From Planctomycetaceae bacterium (GTDB taxonomy: Bacteria > Planctomycetota > Planctomycetia > Pirellulales > UBA1268), in the NCBI GenBank assembly GCA_002862165.1, contig PKCL01000345.1, forward strand, positions 1 through 6,002: a stretch of 6,002 bases of DNA. Direction: 5' to 3'. Below are positions 1 to 5,940 of this stretch, piece after piece. How positions within the stretch are numbered: position 1 is the stretch's first letter; each line of letters begins with the position of its first letter. The notes under the pieces are model-generated. The model ran no database searches. It saw only the letters and a program-made list of their open reading frames with translations, and was not told the origin of the DNA. Both the position numbers and the translations under genes were made by a program.

Positions 1-1220
1 TTACGCTCCTCATAAGTGGTTGCGCGACACTCACGAAGCCTACATGGCCTTGGAGTGACATTGATAGCGAGCAAGAAGAAAACCTTGATGATGAATCGTC
101 CTCTGTAATTTCATCAGAGTTTGCACCGAGTAATGAAGACTTCGGTTGGAATGCTTTGAAAGGCGACACAATAAAACGACGATTCAAAAAGCTTGTTGGT
201 CGTGGGCCAAACGAATCTGTGGCGAAAGATGCTCTCTCTGAGGGCGATGATCTGTTTGTTCAGAAAGAGTATAAAGACGCTCTCAAGAAGTATCATCGCG
301 TAATCGACCGTTGGCCAGATTCTGCTATTGAAGAAGATGCCATGTGGCAAGTTGGGGAATGTCTTTTCTTTACCGATCAATACCCAAAGGCTGAAGATCA
401 ATACGATGCTCTGGTTAAAAAATATCCGAACACACGATATCTTGACCGAATAGCAAAACGACAGTTTGTAATTGCACAGTATTGGCTGGCTCTTGATGAG
501 AAAAGCCACGTGCCACTGTTAATACCAAACCTCATCAATCAAAGTCGGCCTCTGTTTGACACACGAGGACGAGCTCTTAAAGCCTACGAACACGTTCGCC
601 TGAACGACCCTCGTGGTTCACTTGCCGATGACAGCCTGATGGCACAGGCAAACGCACATTTCCTAGAGACTGAATGGCTTGATGCTGATTACTATTATTC
701 AGTCTTACGCGCAGAGTACCCCGATAGCGATTTCCTAATGCCAGCCCATTTGTTTGCCCTTCAAGCAAAACTGCGGGCATATCAAGGCCCAGCATACGAG
801 GGCGGCATGCTTAATGAGGCAGAGATTCTAGCTGACCAAATCCTTGTTCAATTCCCAGATCAGCTAAAAAGTGATGAAGAAGAACGCGTCATTCGCGCGC
901 GTGCTGAAATTGCGGCACAACAGGCACTGCGTCACTGGAAGAGAGCTGAATTTTATGCGAAAGGAAAACACTATTCTTCCGCTCGAATCTATTACGCGCT
1001 CATCGCCCAGGACTACCCAAAAACAATGCTTGCCCAACGTGCCCGAACACAACTAAATGGTATCGAAGGGCTCCAGGATTTTGACGATAATCCATTTCCT
1101 ACGCTCACAGCTTTTTTAAATCCAGATTCTCTGAAAGAGGCTGAACTCGACGCCATGGCAGAAGCTGATGCTCTGATTGCCCGTGAGGATAGCACTGGTG
1201 AAAGCCAACCACTCAGATGA
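1..1220 (+). CDS. BamD-like TPR outer-membrane lipoprotein, 5' partial
   Basis: The reading frame is open from base 3 to the TGA at 1218-1220, so the gene enters from outside the window. The first codons read LLISGCA, a lipobox (ISG before Cys, codon 21-23). This is the end of a type II signal peptide, so the protein is a lipid-anchored envelope protein with about 399 residues after the Cys. An acidic, Ser-rich linker follows (about mature residues 14-40). TPR-like helical pairs come next, near mature residues 68-101, 105-138, 200-236 and 295-345, with the typical pattern of A/G at small positions and an ending such as KKYPNT or RAEYPDS. A charged tail without repeats closes the protein. By family this resembles BamD/YfiO, which sits in the beta-barrel assembly complex at the inner face of the outer membrane. 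It is longer than the roughly 245 residues of enterobacterial BamD, so a more general TPR lipoprotein role is possible. The stop overlaps the next gene's ATG (ATGA), which suggests translational coupling. Confidence 0.85.
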   Translation, partial: TLLISGCATLTKPTWPWSDIDSEQEENLDDESSSVISSEFAPSNEDFGWNALKGDTIKRRFKKLVGRGPNESVAKDALSEGDDLFVQKEYKDALKKYHRVIDRWPDSAIEEDAMWQVGECLFFTDQYPKAEDQYDALVKKYPNTRYLDRIAKRQFVIAQYWLALDEKSHVPLLIPNLINQSRPLFDTRGRALKAYEHVRLNDPRGSLADDSLMAQANAHFLETEWLDADYYYSVLRAEYPDSDFLMPAHLFALQAKLRAYQGPAYEGGMLNEAEILADQILVQFPDQLKSDEEERVIRARAEIAAQQALRHWKRAEFYAKGKHYSSARIYYALIAQDYPKTMLAQRARTQLNGIEGLQDFDDNPFPTLTAFLNPDSLKEAELDAMAEADALIAREDSTGESQPLR

Positions 1221-1777
1221 GGCTCACAATGATCCCATCCATGAAACGACGGAGCGTCTTATATGGGCTTGCCTGCCTAGTGCCAGGAGTCCTTGGATGC
1301 GCTACTTATCGGCTTGGAAACAGCACTCTCTACGCAGCAAACGTTCGTACGATCTATGTGCCACTTTTTCAATGTGACAGCTTTCGTATGACACCAGCAC
1401 TTGATATTGGTGAGCGACTGACTGAAGCAGTCTGTAAAGAAATTGAGAAGAGAACCCCTTTTAAGGTTGTTGATAGTTCCGGGGCTGATAGCATTTTGAC
1501 TGGACGTATTGTCGCAGATACGAAGCGAATGATGGTAGAGAGTCCAACAGATCAATCCCGAATGGTTGAGATGAATTTACAAGTCCTTGTCACGTGGGCT
1601 GATCGAGGTGGAGCTGTTTTGGCTTCAGGCTCTATCCCGGTACCTGCAGCAAGTGTCGATGTTGGCCAGTCCGCTGCACTGGTTCCTGAATATGGGCGAT
1701 CGGTAGTAAGCACTCAGCAAGAAGGCATTGTCAAAATGTCACAACAAATCGTTGGTTTAATGGAAGAACCGTGGTGA
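1217..1777 (+). CDS. lptE: LptE-family LPS-assembly lipoprotein
   Basis: The protein begins with a lipoprotein signal peptide: positive MKRRS, a hydrophobic stretch, then a GVLGC lipobox with Cys at 1298-1300. The mature part starts CATYRLGN, followed by a 'VRTIYVPLF' strand, 'GERLTEAVCKEIEKRTPFKVV', and 'ADSILTGRIV'. This order (Y-x-L after the Cys, an I-x-V-P-x-F strand, an LTEAV helix, then an AD-x-x-L-x-G strand) matches LptE/RlpB. LptE partners LptD to insert LPS in the outer membrane. Three in-frame ATGs compete: 1217 (ATGA overlap with the previous stop), 1229 (GAGG six bases upstream) and 1241 (shortest, with a classic signal-peptide start). I keep 1217 because of the overlap, but 1229 or 1241 is quite possible. 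The length of 178-186 residues fits the family. The stop at 1775-1777 overlaps the folP start. The assignment rests on pattern recognition in a divergent family, so the exact partner is inferred. Confidence 0.78.
   Translation: MRLTMIPSMKRRSVLYGLACLVPGVLGCATYRLGNSTLYAANVRTIYVPLFQCDSFRMTPALDIGERLTEAVCKEIEKRTPFKVVDSSGADSILTGRIVADTKRMMVESPTDQSRMVEMNLQVLVTWADRGGAVLASGSIPVPAASVDVGQSAALVPEYGRSVVSTQQEGIVKMSQQIVGLMEEPW
1219..1222 (+). promoter_or_regulatory. Candidate Shine-Dalgarno (GAGG) for the LptE-like gene
   Basis: GAGG lies six bases before the ATG at 1229, within the overlap with the preceding gene. It favours 1229 over 1217 or 1241 as an initiation site, though coupling from the upstream stop could serve any of the three. 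Confidence 0.35.
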
Positions 1778-2673
1778 TGAAGCCACCGCTTGAAGATCCT
1801 ATCGAATGGCGACTACGCACACGCACCATGCGTCTTCCCAAATCAGGCGAGCTTCCACTGTTCATGGGCATTGTCAATGTTACGCCCGACAGTTTTTCCG
1901 ACGGTGGCCAACATGACTACGTTGAAGCGGCAGTTGCACATGGGCTGTCACTCATTGAAGCTGGTGCTGACATTCTTGATATTGGCGGAGAAAGCACTCG
2001 GCCTTTCTCAGATCCCGTTGATTCTGAAGAGGAATGGCGTCGCGTTGGTGAAGTTATCCGAATTCTCTCGCACGACTCGGATTGCCCAATATCAATTGAT
2101 ACATCAAAAGCCTGTGTTGCAGAAAACGCAGTGTCCAATGGTGCTGAGATAATCAATGACGTCACAGGACTCGAAGGCGACCCTGCAATGCTTACAATTG
2201 GCGTTGAGTCTGGTGCTGGAATTTGTGCCATGCATATGCAAGGCAGACCAAAGACCATGCAGTTAAAGCCTGAATACGGAAACGTAGTAGAAGAAATTTA
2301 TTCGTATCTTGAAGAGCGAAAAAGCAAATTAGTCGCAGCAGGCATGTGCCCTCATTCTATCTGCCTTGATCCCGGCATCGGATTTGGGAAAACTCACAGC
2401 CATAATATTGAACTCATGCAAAAGGCCTCGAGGTTCCTTGATCTTGGATGCCCTATCCTTATAGGACATTCCCGCAAAGGGTTTCTCGGAAAATTAATAA
2501 AACACACCCTCGACAGAGATGGGTCGACTCACGAACGTGATATCGCAACAGCTGCTTCAGCCTGCAGCCTTGCTGATCAGGGCATACACATACTCCGAGT
2601 CCATGATGTCGCAACAGTGCGAATTGCTCTCACTGCCTATGTATCAAGCAAGAAAAAAGTATCTCAGCTATAA
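1777..2673 (+). CDS. folP: Dihydropteroate synthase
   Basis: DHPS condenses p-aminobenzoate with 6-hydroxymethyl-7,8-dihydropterin pyrophosphate to give 7,8-dihydropteroate in cytoplasmic folate synthesis. Counting from the ATG at 1777 (298 residues), all the family signatures appear in order: MGIVNVTPDSFSDGG (30-44), DIGGESTRP (68-76), SIDTSK (106-111), IINDVTG (125-131), HMQGRPKTMQ (153-162), DPGIGFGK (198-205), GHSRKGFLG (230-238) and RVHDV (274-278). The pterin-binding Asp and Lys positions and the pyrophosphate-contacting NVTPDS and SRK loops are present, so the enzyme should be active. The residue after ESTRP is Phe, where many homologues have Gly. Starts at GTG 1771 and GTG 1774 are also open. 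I prefer ATG 1777 because it forms a TGATG junction with the lptE stop, with GGAAG at 1762-1766 as a possible ribosome site. Length is typical and there is no folK or folB fusion. Confidence 0.96.
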   Translation: MKPPLEDPIEWRLRTRTMRLPKSGELPLFMGIVNVTPDSFSDGGQHDYVEAAVAHGLSLIEAGADILDIGGESTRPFSDPVDSEEEWRRVGEVIRILSHDSDCPISIDTSKACVAENAVSNGAEIINDVTGLEGDPAMLTIGVESGAGICAMHMQGRPKTMQLKPEYGNVVEEIYSYLEERKSKLVAAGMCPHSICLDPGIGFGKTHSHNIELMQKASRFLDLGCPILIGHSRKGFLGKLIKHTLDRDGSTHERDIATAASACSLADQGIHILRVHDVATVRIALTAYVSSKKKVSQL

Positions 2674-3486
2674 AGTCATGGCATTACGAGCAATGTCAAC
2701 ACATTGCCGAATGTCATTCAATGGATTCTCTGGATTTTTTTCATATTCCAGCGAAAGTGCTCCATCGTCTGGAAAACCAACCTGAGCAAGCGCAACAAAG
2801 ACAGCCGGTACATCGAGATGACCTTTTCCGAGAATGACACCCTCTGATTTTTTTTGCATTTGAGCAGAATCTTTCAGGTGTATTCCATACAGCCTACCTT
2901 TCAAGACTCGAATGACTTCTACTGGCCGTTCCGCTGATCGGATGTAGTGCCCCAGATCTGCACATGCACCAATGCGTGAGTCCCGATTTTCAATCGCTCG
3001 TAAAACGTCAATTACTTTATTATACCGATGCCCTGGGCCGTGATTATGAATAGCTATACGGATATCAAATTCTTTTACCAACTCTTCGAGACTATCAAAT
3101 GATTCAGGTATAGGATCTGCTATGAGTGTTTTTATTCTTGCCTGCTTCGCGAAAGTGAAGATCTTCCTATTTGCCTCACGATCGGTAGTAAACTTATTAA
3201 CCCCATGAGCAGAAATCAGAAGACCGTGGTCTCTAACTTTCTGAAGCACGGCCTTAATTTCTGAGGAACTATCCGTGACTGGAAACATCTTCGGATAGAA
3301 CTCAATGGCGTCAAAACCTAATTCTTTTGTATGGCGAAGAGCATCATCGAGCGAATATTTTCTTAGAGAAAATGCTTGGATACCAAGAGTGAATTTGGGT
3401 TTTAGCAACGCAGCACGAGCAAGCGGAACGCCTACAACACCTGCTGCGGCCGATGTAAAAAAGGCCCGACGGCTGTGGGTAAACAT
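2668..3486 (-). CDS. Tat-exported sugar phosphate isomerase/epimerase-type TIM barrel
   Basis: The 272-residue protein starts MFTHSRRAFFTSAAAG, a twin-arginine signal (SRRAFF), followed by a short hydrophobic region and a likely AxA-type cleavage site near PLARA (21-25), so a folded protein is probably exported. The rest matches the xylose-isomerase-like TIM barrel (AP endonuclease 2 superfamily, PF01261): DAIEFYP (59-65), ISAHGV (91-96), IHNHGPG (146-152), CADLGHY (175-181), GIHLKDS (201-207), GKGHLDV (220-226) and LSLEYE (244-249). Glu62, His147/His149, Asp177, His180, His203 and Glu247 or Glu249 sit at strand ends where this fold usually carries metal and substrate ligands. The substrate cannot be read from the sequence; a sugar or polyol is the family's usual target. 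The start is fixed by GAGGAG upstream and by the Tat motif; an open frame extends to 3600 but adds a non-signal N-terminus. It stands alone on this strand, convergent with folP. Confidence 0.9.
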   Translation of the reverse strand: MFTHSRRAFFTSAAAGVVGVPLARAALLKPKFTLGIQAFSLRKYSLDDALRHTKELGFDAIEFYPKMFPVTDSSSEIKAVLQKVRDHGLLISAHGVNKFTTDREANRKIFTFAKQARIKTLIADPIPESFDSLEELVKEFDIRIAIHNHGPGHRYNKVIDVLRAIENRDSRIGACADLGHYIRSAERPVEVIRVLKGRLYGIHLKDSAQMQKKSEGVILGKGHLDVPAVFVALAQVGFPDDGALSLEYEKNPENPLNDIRQCVDIARNAMTL

Positions 3487-3493
3487 AAACCAA

Positions 3494-3499
3494 CTCCTC
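3494..3499 (-). promoter_or_regulatory. Strong Shine-Dalgarno (GAGGAG) for the TIM-barrel gene
   Basis: Read on the minus strand, GAGGAG lies seven bases before the ATG whose first base is 3486. It settles the start at the twin-arginine signal and argues against the 38-residue-longer open frame. Confidence 0.8.
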
Positions 3500-3531
3500 G
3501 TTGCAGTTTTAATTCGAAGTACACTGGGTTT

Positions 3532-3537
3532 TTGACA
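3532..3537 (+). promoter_or_regulatory. Perfect -35-like TTGACA upstream of proA
   Basis: TTGACA matches the sigma-70 -35 consensus exactly and points toward proA about 100 bases downstream. The bases 17 further on (CCTTGA) do not form a recognisable -10, so this is only a tentative promoter element. It overlaps a small palindrome, ACATATGT, at 3535-3542. Confidence 0.25.
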
Positions 3538-3635
3538 TATGTGCTGACCAAGACCCTTGATTGCGATAGCATACAACCTCAGAAGACTTTTCATCTGCAA
3601 GTGAATTTATTACATCGACTTTGAAGAGCCACATC

Positions 3636-4919
3636 ATGCCCGACCTTTCCGCAGCCTCTACAACAAAACTTAAAAACTATTGCCGTCAGACTGCTGAAAA
3701 GAGCCGTATTGCTGCGATAGAACTTGCAACAAGTTCAAGCCAGCAGCGAGCGGCATGTCTCCATGCAGCCGCAGATGCAATCCGGGCAGACAAACCTGAA
3801 ATCCTGAAGGCGAATGCCCAAGATATTGCGAATGCTCCCCATTTTGGTCTCACGGAAGCTGCCACCGACAGACTTCGCTTAGATAGCCAACGGATTGATG
3901 ATATTGCCACTGGAGTGGAAGTCGTCGCTGGCTTGCCAGATCCAGTTGGAGAACTTATTGAAGCATCGACACAACCAAATGGTCTTCAAATTCGTAAAAT
4001 TCGTGTTCCTCTTGGGGTCATCTTTTTTGTATATGAATCACGTCCGAATGTGACAGCTGATGCAGCAGCAGTAGCGATCGCTTCAGGAAATGCTGTCATC
4101 TTACGTGGTGGGAAAGAAGCTGCTCATTCGAGCAAAAGAATTGTTGAGAGTATTCGCCAGGCCATTACTGCGAGTGGTTTACCAGCCGATTGTGTTCAGC
4201 TCGTCGACATTGCAGATCGTGAGGCAGTTGGTGCATTTCTCCAATTCGACGACTTGATTGATCTTGCGATTCCCAGGGGTGGAGAAAGCCTCATTCGACG
4301 AGTGTGTTCTGAGGCACAAATGCCCGTATTGAAACATTTCAGTGGGAACTGCCATGTATATGTAGATACAACTGCCGATCTTGACATGGCAGAAAAGATT
4401 TTAATTAATGCCAAGTGCCAGAGAATGGGCGTCTGTAATGCAGCAGAATCTCTCCTTGTACACAGAAATATTGCTGAAGAATACCTTCCGCGCGTGGCTG
4501 ATCAGCTCCAATCTCACGGCGTTGAGATTGTTGGTGACGATGAAACTTGCAGAGTTCTTCCAGGGGTCGGCCGTGCAACAGAAGAAGATTTTGCAATGGA
4601 ATTTCTAGGGCCGAAACTTTCGGTAGCTATTGTTCGTTCAATTGATGAGGCTATCGATCACATTAATCGCTTTGGCTCCCGACATACTGACGCTATCGTG
4701 ACCTCAGACGATGCTACGGCTGAACGATTTGCGGCTCGGGTCGATACTGCAGTAGTCCTTGTTAATGCGAGCACTCGATTCAATGATGGTGGTGAACTTG
4801 GAATAGGTGCTGAAATTGGAATTTCAACGGATAAGCTTCACGCCCGAGGGCCCTGCGGCCCAAGAGAGTTGACTACATACAAATATGTTGTGACGGGAAA
4901 CGGGCAGACCAAAGAGTAA
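3636..4919 (+). CDS. proA: Gamma-glutamyl phosphate reductase
   Basis: ProA reduces gamma-glutamyl phosphate with NADPH to glutamate-5-semialdehyde, the second step of proline synthesis, in the cytoplasm. From the ATG at 3636 the protein is 427 residues, the usual length. Signatures of this aldehyde-dehydrogenase-fold family are clear: FFVYESRPNVTADAAA (130-145), GNAVILRGGKEA (151-162), FDDLIDLAIPRGG (204-216), GNCHVYVD, NAKCQRMGVCNAAES with the catalytic Cys267, GSRHTDAI, VNASTRFNDGGELG, GAEIGIS (391-397) with LHARGP, and ELTTYKY near the C-terminus. One oddity is Cys261, where Thr is common, six residues before the catalytic Cys. A TTG at 3621 is also in frame; ATG 3636 is preferred because GAAGAG at 3623-3628 gives it a ribosome site. 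The partner proB is not in the window. The next gene follows after 25 bases. Confidence 0.96.
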   Translation: MPDLSAASTTKLKNYCRQTAEKSRIAAIELATSSSQQRAACLHAAADAIRADKPEILKANAQDIANAPHFGLTEAATDRLRLDSQRIDDIATGVEVVAGLPDPVGELIEASTQPNGLQIRKIRVPLGVIFFVYESRPNVTADAAAVAIASGNAVILRGGKEAAHSSKRIVESIRQAITASGLPADCVQLVDIADREAVGAFLQFDDLIDLAIPRGGESLIRRVCSEAQMPVLKHFSGNCHVYVDTTADLDMAEKILINAKCQRMGVCNAAESLLVHRNIAEEYLPRVADQLQSHGVEIVGDDETCRVLPGVGRATEEDFAMEFLGPKLSVAIVRSIDEAIDHINRFGSRHTDAIVTSDDATAERFAARVDTAVVLVNASTRFNDGGELGIGAEIGISTDKLHARGPCGPRELTTYKYVVTGNGQTKE

Positions 4920-4934
4920 TATCAGAATTCAATT

Positions 4935-4940
4935 GGAGGA
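4935..4940 (+). promoter_or_regulatory. Strong Shine-Dalgarno (GGAGGA) for the YHYH gene
   Basis: GGAGGA sits four bases before the ATG at 4945. This decides that start over an in-frame TTG at 4933, whose own codon runs into the ribosome site. Confidence 0.75.
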
Positions 4941-4944
4941 TTTG

Positions 4945-5940
4945 ATGAATCTAAGAAATATCCAACTGCGTCGGCAGCACCTTATTGCGGTTGCTCTGGT
5001 TCTTGTCGCAACCACGTCCTCATTCGTTCTCTTTGGGCAGGGACCTCCCCGCATGCGAAAGCATCAAGCCACTAAAGCTGCAACCCTTGTACTCGTCCCA
5101 GCCAACAAGAAACCACTTACATCAAACCGTGTTCGAATGACTGAAAAAGATGGATTTCGTGTTATTGAGTCAAATGATATTCCAAAGCACACCGTTGGCG
5201 AATTCCCAAATAGAGGAAATCCGAATGCCATTGCCCCACAGAGTTGGACCATTCGTATTCCACTACAGCCGGTCGCCAATAAAAAGGCAACGTCACTTCA
5301 TCTACGTACTGAGCGAGGTCCACCGAATATGCCATTTGGTATTGGTGTGAATGGTGTACTTTTTGAGCCTGGGACAGCAGAATTCTGGATGGGAAATCGG
5401 GGTGCCGACTGGAACTACGAAGCACTCGGAGGAGCTGTTCGTCTTGGACTTGATTCAAATCATGCACATGTCCAGCCTGGTGGTATGTACCACTACCACG
5501 GCATTCCTACAGGATTGCTGAATGAACTTGGATTTCCTGAGAATGAACATCAGCCAGAAAAGCATTCACCGCTTATTGGTTGGGCTGCAGACGGATTCCC
5601 TGTGTATTACGCCTATGGTTACAGTCAGCCAGATGACCCAAAAAGTATGATTACGAAACTCGTCACCGGCTTTCAGCTCAAAGAAGGGAATCGACCAAGC
5701 GGCAACAATAGTCCTGGTGGCCAATTTGACGGGGCCTTTATTCAAGATTATGAATTTTCTCAAGGCACGGGTGATCTTGATGAGTGCAACGGAAGATTCT
5801 GTGTGACTCCTGAATTTCCCGAAGGCACATATGCTTATTTTCTCACAGATGCTTGGCCTGTGATTCCCCGCGCGTTCCGTGGAACTCCGGTTTTGTTAAA
5901 GGAAAGAGGACACGGTACACACCGGAGGCCGACCCGTTAA
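4945..5940 (+). CDS. Secreted YHYH-domain protein
   Basis: This 331-residue protein has a basic N-terminus (MNLRNIQLRRQH) and a hydrophobic segment at about residues 13-31, so it is a signal peptide or a membrane anchor and the bulk acts outside the cytoplasm. The body matches the YHYH domain family (PF14240), named for the GGMYHYHG motif, here at 179-186. The motif is preceded by HAH (173-175), so four His lie within 13 residues. Other family-like stretches are MPFGIGVNGVLFEPG, GWAADGFPVYYAYGY, and DECNGRFCVTPEFPEGTYAYF, which includes a C-x4-C pair (281 and 286) that could form a disulfide. The C-terminus is basic (GTHRRPTR). The family's biochemical function is not established as far as I know; the His cluster suggests metal binding, which is inference. 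It probably shares a transcript with proA because the gap is only 25 bases. Confidence 0.88.
   Translation: MNLRNIQLRRQHLIAVALVLVATTSSFVLFGQGPPRMRKHQATKAATLVLVPANKKPLTSNRVRMTEKDGFRVIESNDIPKHTVGEFPNRGNPNAIAPQSWTIRIPLQPVANKKATSLHLRTERGPPNMPFGIGVNGVLFEPGTAEFWMGNRGADWNYEALGGAVRLGLDSNHAHVQPGGMYHYHGIPTGLLNELGFPENEHQPEKHSPLIGWAADGFPVYYAYGYSQPDDPKSMITKLVTGFQLKEGNRPSGNNSPGGQFDGAFIQDYEFSQGTGDLDECNGRFCVTPEFPEGTYAYFLTDAWPVIPRAFRGTPVLLKERGHGTHRRPTR

Larger units (their letters stand above)
3487..3635. other. Divergent intergenic region between the TIM-barrel gene and proA
   Basis: About 150 bases lie between two divergently read starts and should hold promoters for both. Apart from the minus-strand ribosome site, the plus strand carries TTGACA at 3532-3537 and a possible ribosome site (GAAGAG, 3623-3628) seven bases before the proA ATG. 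No convincing TATAAT-like box sits at the right spacing for either direction, and I see no riboswitch or leader structure. Confidence 0.6.

Noticed and set aside
156..158. TTG start for a 354-residue cytoplasmic TPR protein
   Set aside because: The frame continues open to the window edge and encodes a lipobox upstream, so this is internal to a longer lipoprotein gene.
114..509. Minus-strand open frame of 131 residues
   Set aside because: It is antisense to the BamD-like gene, has no recognisable domain, and its composition looks like the shadow of a real frame.
1917..2258. Minus-strand open frame of 113 residues
   Set aside because: It lies wholly inside folP, whose conserved motifs explain the coding signal.
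2519..2785. Plus-strand open frame spanning the folP/TIM-barrel junction
   Set aside because: It overlaps conserved coding sequence on both strands and has no domain or ribosome site of its own.
3487..3600. N-terminal extension of the minus-strand TIM-barrel protein
   Set aside because: It would bury the twin-arginine signal 38 residues inside the protein, and GAGGAG is placed correctly for the internal ATG at 3486.
5162..5467. Minus-strand open frame of 101 residues
   Set aside because: It is antisense to the YHYH gene, with no start signal or family resemblance.
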